Position numbers and translations under genes: made by a program | Shown: positions 7,996 through 16,675 of the stretch, in pieces | Position numbering within the stretch: the stretch's first letter is position 1 | Layout: each line of letters starts with the position of its first letter | Source: Oscillospiraceae bacterium | Lineage (GTDB): Bacteria > Bacillota > Clostridia > Oscillospirales > Oscillospiraceae | Length of the DNA stretch: 64,000 nucleotides | Direction: 5' to 3' | Assembly: GCA_009782435.1 (NCBI GenBank) | Contig: WRJA01000001.1 | Span: 26,374-90,373, forward strand | Notes under the pieces: generated by a model | What the model was told of the DNA's origin: nothing | The model's input: the letters and a program-made list of their open reading frames with translations, nothing else | The model's database searches: none

Positions 7996-9582
7996 CTAAA
8001 GAGAGTAGCATTTGACTTCCGCGCCTTCCTTTGTGAACTGACAAGCCGACACGGCGTCGTGAACATAGTATGACACATTGGACATTATTATCTTGGTCCC
8101 CTCGTGTATGGTGTTTTTGACCACTATCTTCCCCGAACTGTCCGTCTCGATCTCCGCTTTAAGACGGATATAGCTTTTCATCAGCTCCTCCACTTCGGCG
8201 TTTGTCCTTTCCAGTCGGGTCGAAATGCCCGGAGGCGCCGACTGCTTCGCATGTCCCCGGTCCGCTTCGGCCGCCTCTCCCGCTATCTGACGCAGTCTTC
8301 TCTGCTCGGTCCTCTTTTCGACGAGCAGTTTTTCAAGCTCATGATACTCATCCATGAGGGTCCGGTCAGGTCCGGTCTCAAGCAGAGTGTGCGCGCCCGA
8401 CGTGGCGGACCCCACGACCTTCACGGATATAAGAGCAGTCGCTTTTAATTCCCCTCCGCTGACATACCCGGGATTAAAGTCCGCCAGTATGCTGCTTTTT
8501 GCAAATACTTTGCTGTGCAGTATGCTGTTGGCCGAGATGTTGCCTCCCGAGACGACCGTACACATTTGAATGAACTTCGACACTATGTCTCCGCCGGCGT
8601 TAAGGCGGCCTTTGGCCTCTCCGTGCACTCCTTTCGCCAGAATGATCTTTCCGCCCGCTGTCAGGAACGCGGCCTCCATAATGCCGCTAACATATATATC
8701 GCCCGTAGCCTTAACGGAATATCCGGCCAGCACATCACCCTTTACCAAGACTGTGCCGTCATAATCTACGTCACCGGTACCCGGTCCCACATCTCCTTTT
8801 ACTGTATAAACATTGTTGACTGTTATCTTTCCCGACTGCATTTCCACATGTCCGGAGACTTTTGCGGTAAGCACGCACTCGTCTTCGGAGATTTCCGTGT
8901 TGTTACCGTATTTCAGTCGCAGTCTGAGAGGTTTTGCCGACGGTATTTTAACGCCCGGGACATTAATTCCGGGCTGCCCGTCATAAGCCGGCGTCAGGAC
9001 GGCCAAAACATCACCGGCTGAGACCTGATTGAGAAGATTTAACTGGTGGAAGTCGATATTACCGTCATCGTCCGTCTCCGGCCGAAAATCATTGTCAGTA
9101 TCAAAATGGTATTCAATAACAGCGTCCCTGCTCTGCTCCGGCGGGGTGCCCTCCGCTACCGGAAAATCGGTGCAGTAACTCCTGTTTTGCAGCCAATTGT
9201 CAACAGCCTCGTCAATGATCCCGTGTTTTACCCCGGCGACGGAAAGCTTTTCAATGAACTCGTTTTTGCCGAGTTTTTTCCCATCGTTTGATTCCGGATA
9301 GACTCTCACGAAAGCTTTCATCTTATCTTCCGACATTTTCACCGAAATGCTCTCGTCGACCGGCGGAATGATAATGTCGCTCAATTTGATCTCGGTCTGT
9401 CCCGATATGTGCGCCAAAGCATTTTTTAATGCCTCTTTATCTATCCGTTCGATTTTGGTTTTAGCCAAATAAAGATTGATTTCAAGAAATGATACCGGAT
9501 CTCCGCCGTCCGACTGCGGATATACAGTCAGATACAGCCCGTCGTTTGTAGTATTGAGTTTAAAATAAGCATTTTGACGCAT
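7996..9582 (-). CDS. fapA: FapA/DUF342 family protein
   Basis: A 528-residue FapA (DUF342) protein. The N-terminal third is mixed alpha/beta. From about residue 240 to 390 is the repetitive polymer-like beta region ('VKGDVLAGYSVKATGDIYV', 'AGGKIILAKGVHGEAKG', 'AGGDIVSKFIQMCTVVSGG') typical of a right-handed beta helix. A predicted coiled coil ('HELEKLLVEKRTEQRRLRQ') and a small C-terminal beta segment follow. FapA-type proteins have been linked to flagellar or polar localisation in some bacteria. Here it sits 51 bp after a CheY-like receiver and a CheX-like phosphatase with no flagellar genes around. AAGGAG lies 12 nt upstream of the ATG. The symbol is by family only. Confidence 0.85.
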   Translation of the reverse strand: MRQNAYFKLNTTNDGLYLTVYPQSDGGDPVSFLEINLYLAKTKIERIDKEALKNALAHISGQTEIKLSDIIIPPVDESISVKMSEDKMKAFVRVYPESNDGKKLGKNEFIEKLSVAGVKHGIIDEAVDNWLQNRSYCTDFPVAEGTPPEQSRDAVIEYHFDTDNDFRPETDDDGNIDFHQLNLLNQVSAGDVLAVLTPAYDGQPGINVPGVKIPSAKPLRLRLKYGNNTEISEDECVLTAKVSGHVEMQSGKITVNNVYTVKGDVGPGTGDVDYDGTVLVKGDVLAGYSVKATGDIYVSGIMEAAFLTAGGKIILAKGVHGEAKGRLNAGGDIVSKFIQMCTVVSGGNISANSILHSKVFAKSSILADFNPGYVSGGELKATALISVKVVGSATSGAHTLLETGPDRTLMDEYHELEKLLVEKRTEQRRLRQIAGEAAEADRGHAKQSAPPGISTRLERTNAEVEELMKSYIRLKAEIETDSSGKIVVKNTIHEGTKIIMSNVSYYVHDAVSACQFTKEGAEVKCYSL

Positions 9583-9633
9583 AACTCAAAATCACTCCTT
9601 ACGCTGCAGTTGTTACGCGGAAAAGCATGCGCT

Positions 9634-10002
9634 TCATTGAGCGCCGGACAATATGTCGGATACGATCTGTAAAAGCAGCTCCTTTTCAAAGGGTTTTTGC
9701 AGAAATTCAAAGGCTCCGAGGATAAGCGCCTCCGAAATCTTGCTGTTTTGCGCCGACGCTGAAAGCATGATGACCTTTGCGTTCGGATCGATCTCAAGAA
9801 TTCTTTCCAAAGTTTCGATTCCGTCCATAACAGGCATCGTAATATCCAATGTCGTTATGTCCGGTCGCAATTCCTTAAATTTTTCAAACCCTTCAGCGCC
9901 GTCCGACGCATCGCCGACAATCGTATGCCCCGCTTCCTCCAACGCTTCCCGCACTATGAATCTTGATAATTCCGAATCGTCGATAATAAGAAACCTTGCC
10001 AC
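9634..10002 (-). CDS. CheY-like single-domain response regulator
   Basis: A 122-residue stand-alone receiver. All phosphorylation residues are present: the acidic pair in 'LIIDDSE', the phosphoacceptor Asp in 'TTLDITMPVMDG', the switch Ser in 'IMLSASAQ' and the Lys in 'LQKPFEKE'. There is no output domain. The start is GTG with AAAGG just upstream, 29 bp after the CheX-like gene. Together with that phosphatase it looks like a phosphorelay module whose output may be the FapA protein downstream. No histidine kinase is nearby. Confidence 0.93.
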   Translation of the reverse strand: MARFLIIDDSELSRFIVREALEEAGHTIVGDASDGAEGFEKFKELRPDITTLDITMPVMDGIETLERILEIDPNAKVIMLSASAQNSKISEALILGAFEFLQKPFEKELLLQIVSDILSGAQ

Positions 10003-10031
10003 TTTGCCTTTCCCCTTTCCCAGGTTTGCTG

Positions 10032-10868
10032 TTATATGATACTCACATTATTGTCAAATGAAAAAATAAAAACTGTTTCAACGCCGTCAACGGTAACAGG
10101 CAAGCAATACAACGAGCTTTCCGACACGAGCGTTTTATCAGAACCGTGTGCCGGCAGCGAAATCTCCAACCTTATATTCTCGTTACTGAGTTCAGATGCG
10201 TACAATCCGTTTATGCAGTTTATGAATTCGCACAGACTGTCCTCATAAGCAGCGTCTATCATTTTCGGCAGCTCTCTTTTCGCGTACTTGCCCGCTACCG
10301 CGTGCAGACTGTCCTCACTGCCCGAAATACCGAGAAAGATGCGATGCTCGCCTTTTAATTCCTGACAGGCCAAATGCTCAAAATCAAATTTTTGTGCAGC
10401 GTATGCTTTTTTTAAGATCACCTTGTCCGATATACAGCGGATTATTCCTTCGATCGTTTTCCCGACAAAACGGTTGTAATACACGGGATCGGTGTATATG
10501 AAACCCGGAAGCAGATTTTTGTATTCCCCGGAGCTCCTTAGTTTTTCCACTTCCGCTTCTGTAATACCGCTGTCTCTTTGGTAAACTTTCAGGGTTTCGT
10601 CCACAGCCTCCGAAGCGTCAAAGAATATGAATACAGGGATGATTTTTTTCAAGTCTCCGCTGTTTATCGCTTCGACGTCATCATCACTGAGATCATATTC
10701 CGCTTTAAATTCCGATAAATGTTTGAGAGCTTCATCCCTCGTGAGCAGTTTTTTCCCGACAAGCTCGTCTGTAAACGCGGGATACGGCAGAGCCGCGATT
10801 TTTGCAATGTCCGCCTCCGGTACTATGCCGTGTTCCGAAAGATAATGTCCGAAATACAGCCCGAACAT
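10032..10868 (-). CDS. CheX-like phosphatase domain protein
   Basis: A 278-residue soluble protein if begun at the ATG with the strong GGGAGGAGAACT ribosome site; the track ORF starts 15 codons earlier without one. The N-terminal half (about 1-115) is helical and unfamiliar. The C-terminal half resembles CheX: 'CEFINCINGLYAS' fits the E-x-x-N-x-x-x-G phosphatase motif and 'LYCLPVTVDGVETVFIF' fits the last beta hairpin. CheX dephosphorylates CheY-P, and a receiver gene follows 29 bp downstream. First gene of the CheX-CheY-FapA operon. The CheX call is by motif and context. Confidence 0.75.
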   Translation of the reverse strand: MFGLYFGHYLSEHGIVPEADIAKIAALPYPAFTDELVGKKLLTRDEALKHLSEFKAEYDLSDDDVEAINSGDLKKIIPVFIFFDASEAVDETLKVYQRDSGITEAEVEKLRSSGEYKNLLPGFIYTDPVYYNRFVGKTIEGIIRCISDKVILKKAYAAQKFDFEHLACQELKGEHRIFLGISGSEDSLHAVAGKYAKRELPKMIDAAYEDSLCEFINCINGLYASELSNENIRLEISLPAHGSDKTLVSESSLYCLPVTVDGVETVFIFSFDNNVSII

Positions 10869-10936
10869 AGTTCTCCTCCCATCGTCGACCGCTTCGCGGT
10901 TGTTTTCGATCAATGTATTGTTTATGCCTTGCGTCG

Positions 10937-10965
10937 ATTATACTTCAATGCCTTCCGTTTTTCAA
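10937..10965 (-). promoter_or_regulatory. promoter of the cheX-cheY-fapA operon
   Basis: On the minus strand TTGAAA (10960-10965), 17 bp, TATAAT (10937-10942). It places transcription start near 10930, just before the CheX-like gene. Confidence 0.7.
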
Positions 10966-11001
10966 GATGTGAGTCGTCATAAAACACCGATTTTTATCCG
11001 C

Positions 11002-11031
11002 TTGACTCATGGTGTAAACTGTAAGCATGAT
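11002..11031 (+). promoter_or_regulatory. candidate promoter of the MFS gene
   Basis: TTGACT (11002-11007), 18 bp, CATGAT (11026-11031). The upstream in-frame ATGs of the track ORF fall inside or beside this element, which favours the later start at 11078. Confidence 0.45.
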
Positions 11032-11077
11032 ATCTTTTATGATCCGGCGCTCGCCGGAAGAGACGGACGGCAGAACA

Positions 11078-12373
11078 ATGAATACATATAAAAGCGAAAA
11101 ACCCGATGCCGGCGGGGAGCCGAAAAAAGAACGGCTGCTGACAAAAGACTACACTGTCGTTATGCTCTCGTCAGGCTGCATCAACTTTTTCAACAACGCA
11201 TGTATAGCGGCTATGCCGCTATACATGATGTTTCTGACCGGCAGAGCTTTCTTTTCGGGGTTGATAATGTCGGCCTACTCTCTCACCGCCCTTGCGGTGC
11301 GTCCCGCGGCGGGCGTTCTTTGCGATAAGTTCGGCAGGGTCCGGCTTCTTGTCGCCGGCGCTTTTTTATGCGCGCTGAGCTGTGCAGGCTTCGGTTTCAC
11401 GACCGCGATAGCCTTTATAATCGCGCTGCGTCTTACGGGCGGGGTCGGTTTCGGTTTTCAATCCACCTGCGCCGGCGCCGTTGCCGCCGACGTCGTGCCG
11501 AAAAGCAGATTAGCCGAAGGTATCGGATACTACAGCCTCAATTCCACGGTCGGCCAGATCCTGGCGCCGGCGATCGCTCTTTTCATCATTGCCGGCGGAA
11601 CGATCGAGGACTATAAGAATCTGTTTTTTATTTGCGCCGGCATCACCTTTGCGGCAGGTATTTTCGGCAGCCTGATAACATATGAACGCAAACAAAAAAT
11701 GCAAAAAGACGTCCGGGCGGGCTTGTATGATGAAAACCCGGATGAGAAAACCGATCTTATCTCGGACCCCTTTCTCGAACCTCCTCCGTCAAAGACTGTC
11801 TTAGGCTTTGAATACGGCGTTTTCGCTCCCGCCGCCGTTATGATACTGCTGTACTTCGGTTTTTCGAGCGTATTCACTTTCCTGACCGTTTTCGCCGATT
11901 GGAAAGGTTTCGGCAACAGCGGCTTGTTTTACACTTTCAGCGCCGTCGGCGTTTTGGCTTCAAGGCTCGTTGTCGGTAAGATAGTCGACAAACGCGGCTC
12001 TGACATAATAGTTATACCGTTTTTAGCCTTGCTTACGGTCTGTATGTCGATACTCCCGCTCGTCCGGTCCATGGCGCAGCTTTCCGTACTTGCCGTACCC
12101 ATCGGACTCGCGCAAGGCGCAATACTCCCGGCAATGAATTCGATGATGTTTCGAAGATGCTCGCCGGCCCGGCGCGGCACGGCGTCAGGAGCGTTTTTCG
12201 CTTCCATAGACCTCGGTTTTGCCGTCAGCACTCCGATACTCGGCGTTATCTCCGACGCGACAGACATACGATTCGCGTTTTGGGTGAGCGCAGTCTGGAT
12301 AGCTGTTTCCCTTCTGGTCTATATACTCATTTGCACCGACAAACGTTATTACGAAAAAAAAGCCCGGCGCTGA
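11078..12373 (+). CDS. MFS transporter
   Basis: A 12-helix major facilitator. Motif A is visible after helix 2 ('GVLCDKFGRVRLLV', GxLxDxxGRxxxL) and again in degenerate form in the second half ('GKIVDKRGSD'). A charged cytoplasmic loop with 'RKQKMQKDVRAGLYDENPDE' separates the halves. The family exports drugs or small metabolites by proton antiport; the substrate cannot be told. The ATG at 11078 is preferred because the track's first ATG overlaps the probable promoter; the upstream GGAAGAGACGG is only a fair ribosome site. Monocistronic, ending in a perfect palindromic terminator. Confidence 0.88.
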   Translation: MNTYKSEKPDAGGEPKKERLLTKDYTVVMLSSGCINFFNNACIAAMPLYMMFLTGRAFFSGLIMSAYSLTALAVRPAAGVLCDKFGRVRLLVAGAFLCALSCAGFGFTTAIAFIIALRLTGGVGFGFQSTCAGAVAADVVPKSRLAEGIGYYSLNSTVGQILAPAIALFIIAGGTIEDYKNLFFICAGITFAAGIFGSLITYERKQKMQKDVRAGLYDENPDEKTDLISDPFLEPPPSKTVLGFEYGVFAPAAVMILLYFGFSSVFTFLTVFADWKGFGNSGLFYTFSAVGVLASRLVVGKIVDKRGSDIIVIPFLALLTVCMSILPLVRSMAQLSVLAVPIGLAQGAILPAMNSMMFRRCSPARRGTASGAFFASIDLGFAVSTPILGVISDATDIRFAFWVSAVWIAVSLLVYILICTDKRYYEKKARR

Positions 12374-12394
12374 CCGCTGCGGGACCGCGGGGTC

Positions 12395-12444
12395 CCGAAA
12401 CAAAAGAAACCGCAGCCGCGCGGCTGCGGTTTCTTTTGTTTCGG
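12395..12444. terminator. perfect 50-bp palindromic bidirectional terminator
   Basis: CCGAAACAAAAGAAACCGCA and its continuation form a gap-free palindrome of 25 bp per arm centred at 12419/12420. The outer half is A/T-rich and the inner half G/C-rich, so either strand gives a GC stem followed by a U-rich tail. It lies between the convergent MFS and flavoenzyme genes. Confidence 0.85.
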
Positions 12445-12707
12445 ATTACCCGATGTGTTTTAAGTCACCTTTCGCTTTCTTTCTTTTCATCAGGCTCAAT
12501 TCTTACTATCATTTTTTTGTTCCCCTTTCAGCCGGCATTTTAATGCCGAAATCGGGCCGCTCCGGTTGCATTATCCTCGGTAAGGTTACGAAATGTTTTT
12601 GCTTCTCTTATCAATATACACCGGTATCGTTACATTATTGTTACAAAATAAGATTTAAGCTGATTTTTTTATAAAATAATTTACCGGGCTGCCGTATGTC
12701 GGCGCGG
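12445..12707. other. intergenic region without a supported gene
   Basis: AT-richer spacer between convergent genes. It holds a small hairpin (CGGCAT-TTTA-ATGCCG near 12533-12549) and a weak GCCG/CGGC stem near 12692 that could help terminate the flavoenzyme transcript. A 73-codon track ORF here has no ribosome site or protein-like composition. Confidence 0.5.
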
Positions 12708-14669
12708 TCACACAACAGCGATATTGATCGCGGCGTTATAGCCCGAAACTATCGCCGCCCTCACCGTGCCGACCGCTGAGCAATTGCCCGCGGCAACAAA
12801 TTCCGGGCCTGCGTCCCTTAATGCTTCGACCTCGCTCGACAACGGTTTCATCCCCGCGGAAACGACTATCGTATCCGCAGGGATGAAAAATTCAATGCCG
12901 TCTTTACCGGCGGCTTTTATGCCGTCGTCCGTCACGGCGACGCATCTTGTTTCGGTCTTGACCGATACGCCGCAGGCCGCAAGCTCGCGGTCTATGCTTT
13001 GAATGTGCCGGAAATTGGCGTCAGCCGCATATTTTTCCGCCATTTCGATGACAGTGACCTTTTTCCCGTTCATTGCCAAATATAAAGCCGTCTCGATCCC
13101 GCAAAGCCCGCCGCCGATCATAACGACCGCGTCTCCCGTATCCGTTTTATACGCTCGGTCGACCGCAATAACGTTTTTTTTGTTTATCCCCGGAATACTC
13201 GGCCATATGTTAACAGCGCCGACAGCCGCGATAAGGACGTCGGGTCCTTCTGTCATTACCAATTCCGGCGTGACCTGCGTATTGTATCTCAGATCGACTT
13301 TCAGGGAGCGAAGCTCCGCCTCCAAGGATCGTATAAGGGCATAGAGGTCGCGCTTAAACGGTACCGCTTCGGCAAAATTCAAAGCGCCGCCCAAAACTCC
13401 GCTCTTTTCGCAAAGCGTTACGTCGTGTCCGCGTCTCGCCGCCGTGACAGCCGCCTGCATACCGCAAGGTCCGCCTCCGGCTGTCAGCACTCTCTTTTTC
13501 CCTTGCGCCGGCGGCATGAAGCGGACTTCATATTCATAACCTGTTTCCGGATTCACACTGCAGCGGATCGCGCCGTTCATAAAACGGTGGGACTGGCAGG
13601 TCCCGCAGCGCAGGCATGTCCTGATACGGTCGCAATTTCCGCTTTTCGCTTTATTCACAGTGTCCGGATCAGCCACAAGTTGCCTTCCCAAGGCGATGAT
13701 ATCCGCTTTGCCCTCGGTCAAGGCTTTTTCCATCATAACGGGATCGGAAAAACCGCCGACGGCCGTTACGGGAATGTTTTTGACCGCCTCTTTCACAGCC
13801 GCCGCGTATTTCAGCAGATGACCTCTCTGCATGAACATTGACGATTGCATGATATCCTGCTGCGTTCTGTCATAGTGAACGGAAGCTGAGACATGTATGC
13901 TGTCGATATGTGGCGCCAATATCCCGCATATTTTCACCGCTTCCTCCGTCTGCAGTCCGTCCGGCAGATAATCGCTGCCGTTGATGCGGAGCTCCACGGG
14001 AAACCCGGCGCCGCAGCGCTCTCGTATGCGCTCGATTATCATGAGCGCGAACCGGCAGCGATTCTCCGTGTTTCCTCCGAAACGGTCCGTGCGTTTGTTT
14101 ATGTTCGGAGAAAAAAACTGCCCGATAAGCCATCCGTGACCGGCGTGGAGCTGTACCATATCGAAATACGAGCGCTTCGCGTTCAGCGCGGACAGCGCGA
14201 AAGACTCGACCAACTCCTCTATCATGTCTTCGGTGAGTTCTCTTGAAGTCGTTTGCACGGCCTTTTCTGTCTGAAAGCCGATAGTGACCGGGTGTTCAGA
14301 GGGACCCCACGGGCGTTCCGATCCGATAAATTCGGGATTGCATGTCATCCCTCCGTGGCTGAGCTGGCAGCACGCGACGGCGTTAAAGCGGTGTATCCCT
14401 TCGGCGCAGCGCATCAGCGAATGCAGACAGTTTGAGGAGCGGATCATGATATGGTTCGGATGCGACTTCCCGGAGGGGTGGACGATGCAGTCGCCTACCG
14501 TGACCATTGCGGCCCCTCCCCGGGCTTTTCGCGCGTAATAAGCGCAGTTGTATGGATTTAAAGTACCGTCCGGATTAATGTCATTTTGAGATGTGGGAGA
14601 GGACACCACCCTGTTTTTCAGCGTCAAATTCCCGATTTTCACGGGAGTGAACAGTTTTTCAAACCGCAT
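12708..14669 (-). CDS. Fe-S flavoenzyme, NADH:flavin oxidoreductase/2,4-dienoyl-CoA reductase family
   Basis: A 653-residue three-domain enzyme of the old-yellow-enzyme group. An FMN TIM barrel (about 1-340) begins 'LFTPVKIGNLTLKNRVV' and contains 'QLHAGHGWLIGQFFSP'. A 4Fe-4S motif follows, 'CLRCGTC' with a fourth Cys 12 residues on. Then comes an FAD/NAD(P) module with two Rossmann motifs ('AGGGPCGMQAA', 'VMIGGGLCGIETA'). Relatives reduce enoate double bonds in dienoyl-CoA, bile-acid (BaiCD/BaiH) or trimethylamine chemistry. A paralogue lies at 61000-62952. The start has CAGGAGGCGCGGC upstream. Transcribed alone; substrate unknown. Confidence 0.92.
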   Translation of the reverse strand: MRFEKLFTPVKIGNLTLKNRVVSSPTSQNDINPDGTLNPYNCAYYARKARGGAAMVTVGDCIVHPSGKSHPNHIMIRSSNCLHSLMRCAEGIHRFNAVACCQLSHGGMTCNPEFIGSERPWGPSEHPVTIGFQTEKAVQTTSRELTEDMIEELVESFALSALNAKRSYFDMVQLHAGHGWLIGQFFSPNINKRTDRFGGNTENRCRFALMIIERIRERCGAGFPVELRINGSDYLPDGLQTEEAVKICGILAPHIDSIHVSASVHYDRTQQDIMQSSMFMQRGHLLKYAAAVKEAVKNIPVTAVGGFSDPVMMEKALTEGKADIIALGRQLVADPDTVNKAKSGNCDRIRTCLRCGTCQSHRFMNGAIRCSVNPETGYEYEVRFMPPAQGKKRVLTAGGGPCGMQAAVTAARRGHDVTLCEKSGVLGGALNFAEAVPFKRDLYALIRSLEAELRSLKVDLRYNTQVTPELVMTEGPDVLIAAVGAVNIWPSIPGINKKNVIAVDRAYKTDTGDAVVMIGGGLCGIETALYLAMNGKKVTVIEMAEKYAADANFRHIQSIDRELAACGVSVKTETRCVAVTDDGIKAAGKDGIEFFIPADTIVVSAGMKPLSSEVEALRDAGPEFVAAGNCSAVGTVRAAIVSGYNAAINIAVV

Positions 14670-14905
14670 GCCGCGCCTCCTGCCTTATTCCGGTTTCCCG
14701 GAACTCATTATTTGCCCCGGCGTGTATTCATCGCTCTTTCTTGTCCCGCCAAGGAAATAATAATATATTTCGCATATAACTTCAATTCGGAAATCATCTG
14801 TATCCGGTTATACCGAGTTTGTCTTCCGGGGGCTCCTGTCAGAAGCGTCAAAAATGCGGATAAAATGCCGACAGGGACGAACACCGGATGACAAACACAA
14901 AGCAC

Positions 14906-14936
14906 AATCCCTGAAACCGTTGAGATTTCAGGGATT
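14906..14936 (-). terminator. terminator of tRNA-Val
   Basis: Stem AATCCCTGAAA / TTTCAGGGATT immediately after the CCA end of the tRNA on the minus strand, followed by a moderately U-rich GTGCTTTGTGTTTGT. The plus-strand reading also ends in TTTT. Confidence 0.65.
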
Positions 14937-14939
14937 TTT

Positions 14940-15015
14940 TGGTGGACGCTACAGGACTTGAACCTGTGACCTTCCGCACGTCAAGCGGAAGCTCTACCGG
15001 CTGAGCTAAGCGTCC
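14940..15015 (-). tRNA. tRNA-Val(GAC)
   Basis: A full cloverleaf reads on the minus strand: acceptor GGACGCT/AGCGTCC, D arm GCTC-AGCCGGTA-GAGC, anticodon arm TCCGC-TTGACGT-GCGGA with anticodon GAC, T arm ACAGG-TTCAAGT-CCTGT, discriminator A and an encoded CCA. It decodes GUC/GUU valine codons. It has its own promoter and terminator. Confidence 0.97.
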
Positions 15016-15037
15016 GGGTGATGCTTTAACAAGGGGC

Positions 15038-15067
15038 ATTATACTTAAATAAGCGCCCCCTTGTCAA
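15038..15067 (-). promoter_or_regulatory. promoter of tRNA-Val
   Basis: On the minus strand TTGACA (15062-15067), 18 bp, TATAAT (15038-15043), both hexamers perfect, about 22 bp before the mature 5' end. Confidence 0.8.
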
Positions 15068-15114
15068 TCCGTATTTTCAGCCTGCTTTTCGGCTTGCCCC
15101 GGGTCTGCGAAAAA

Positions 15115-15717
15115 TCACCAAACCAAAACGTGACATTTTGCTTCAACTCCTCCGCACTCGGCGATGACCATGCCCCAACCGGAGCCTACCGCAGTCACGA
15201 CGCCGTCTTTGTCGATCGTGCATATATCCTCGTCTGTACTGCTCCAATTGGCAGTCGCTTCAAGATCCAGCGGATATATCGTCGCGTTCAGCGGTATTTT
15301 ATTGCCGATGCTCATTGCGAATTCGGTTCTTTGTTCGTTGCCGTAGTTTATTTGTATCGCCGAGACTTCCGGCGGCGTCGGCGTCGGCGGCGTCGGCGTC
15401 GGCGTCGGCGGCGGCGGCGGCGTTATTTCAACGGTCGGCGTCGGGGCCGGTTCCTCTTCTCCCGAAAGGCCGATGGTTATAAGAGCTATGACCGCCGCTA
15501 TAACGGCGACCAAAAGGACAACTCCGAAAATCGCCTGCCATTTCGCATTCTCCTGCATCCTCGCGTTCGCAGGCGTCCCGGGCTGAGCGGCGGCAGTCGT
15601 CGCCGCGGTCCGGGTCGTCGGTTTGCTTCTGGCCGCGCCGCAATGAGGACATCTGCTTTTTAATCCCGAGTACCGGCGGTCGCATTTTTTACAGGTTATT
15701 GTTGGAATGATCCCCAT
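15115..15717 (-). CDS. zinc-ribbon, single-TM protein with Pro/Thr linker and Ig-like domain
   Basis: A 200-residue protein with four parts: an N-terminal cytoplasmic zinc ribbon ('CKKCDRRY... CPHCG'); a transmembrane helix about residues 62-84 ('AIFGVVLLVAVIAAVIAL'); a Pro-Thr repeat linker (about 90-115, PTPTPP); and a C-terminal bacterial Ig-like (Big_2) domain with the signature 'WSSTDEDICTIDKDGVVTAVGSG'. It would place an Ig fold outside on a rigid stalk, with a metal-binding knuckle inside. The function is not known. The linker DNA is a near-perfect GGCGTC hexamer array that could expand or contract. Confidence 0.85.
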   Translation of the reverse strand: MGIIPTITCKKCDRRYSGLKSRCPHCGAARSKPTTRTAATTAAAQPGTPANARMQENAKWQAIFGVVLLVAVIAAVIALITIGLSGEEEPAPTPTVEITPPPPPTPTPTPPTPTPPEVSAIQINYGNEQRTEFAMSIGNKIPLNATIYPLDLEATANWSSTDEDICTIDKDGVVTAVGSGWGMVIAECGGVEAKCHVLVW

Positions 15718-15825
15718 TTATATTCCGACCTTTCCGTATGAATGAAAATCTATGCCCGGCAATAATCATATTTATATCAATTCTACACTTAATACGGGTA
15801 TTCGTCAAGTATCGGAAGAAGTCAA

Positions 15826-16674
15826 TCAATAAAGGTCTGTGTACACTCCGGTCACGCCCACCTTAAGCAAAGCCGAGATCTCGCTTTCAACGTTGACCGT
15901 ATGCGTATAAAGTGATACGCCGGAAGCGAGCAGAGCTTCGACATATCCTTCCCGCTCAGTGAGTTCAACAGGGAAAGTCACGCCCCATAAGCCGGCCGCC
16001 GCGGAAAATTCCGATATGAAATCCGTATCCGTTTTCATATCCCAGTCCAAGCGGTAGAGCGTGAGTATTACGCTTTTAAACCCCATCGCCCTCACGGCTT
16101 CAAGCTCCTGCGGAAAATAGATCTGCGGTATAAACCTTGATATAAGCTCCGGATATGCCGAAGCGATCTTTTCCAAAATCCGCAGGTTGTCTTCTTTGCA
16201 ATCGGTAATGATATATAATCCCTCGTATTCGCGCAGCAAACCTGCGAGAGACTTCAGTGAAAGCGGAGTCAATTCCCCGAAAATAAGAGAGGACTCGAAC
16301 TCCTCAAGATCAAGCGGGAAGTCATCGTCTGAGTGTCCGGGCAGATAATTGCGGTTCCAGTCGTGCAGGCACACGGGCTCGCCGTCTTTTGTCAGCACAA
16401 AATCCAGTTCGATATAACGGGCGCCGCGCTCATAAGCGGCGCTGAGCGCGTTTTCGGAATTTGTTACGGTAAATCTGCCGAACTCCCCGCCGCCGTGTAT
16501 GATCCGCTCAGCCGGCGGCGGGCTCTCCGGCCCGGAGTAAGGCGGCGCCGTATCCGCAGCCTCAGGCGCGCCTGTTTCCGAAACCCCTGCTTCCGGCGCC
16601 GGCTTTCGGTCGCAGCCGAAAAAAACGACGATAACGGCAATCGTCGCCGCAGCCGCAAGCCACCGCGTTTTCAC
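15826..16674 (-). CDS. glycerophosphodiester phosphodiesterase family lipoprotein
   Basis: A GDPD-family TIM barrel. Visible motifs are 'IHGGGEFG' (the catalytic His of HRG, here HGG), 'NSENAL', 'ARYIELDFVLTKDGEPVCLHD' (E-x-D metal site and second catalytic His) and the C-terminal 'VTGVYTDLY'. The signal peptide ends in FFGC, so it is surface-anchored. I prefer the GTG at 16674: it has GGCGGAGGG six bases upstream and follows the gltX stop, whereas the track start would overlap gltX by 29 bp. The enzyme hydrolyses glycerophosphodiesters to sn-glycerol-3-phosphate and an alcohol; the HRG to HGG change may alter specificity. Confidence 0.88.
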   Translation of the reverse strand: MKTRWLAAAATIAVIVVFFGCDRKPAPEAGVSETGAPEAADTAPPYSGPESPPPAERIIHGGGEFGRFTVTNSENALSAAYERGARYIELDFVLTKDGEPVCLHDWNRNYLPGHSDDDFPLDLEEFESSLIFGELTPLSLKSLAGLLREYEGLYIITDCKEDNLRILEKIASAYPELISRFIPQIYFPQELEAVRAMGFKSVILTLYRLDWDMKTDTDFISEFSAAAGLWGVTFPVELTEREGYVEALLASGVSLYTHTVNVESEISALLKVGVTGVYTDLY

Positions 16675-16675
16675 G

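Noticed and set aside
15361-15440. Short tandem repeats that might suggest a CRISPR
   Set aside because: Six-base units without spacers, inside a coding linker.
15061-15663. Plus-strand ORF with a long Arg run (RRRRRRRR)
   Set aside because: Shadow of the Pro/Thr repeat in the minus-strand zinc-ribbon gene; no ribosome site.
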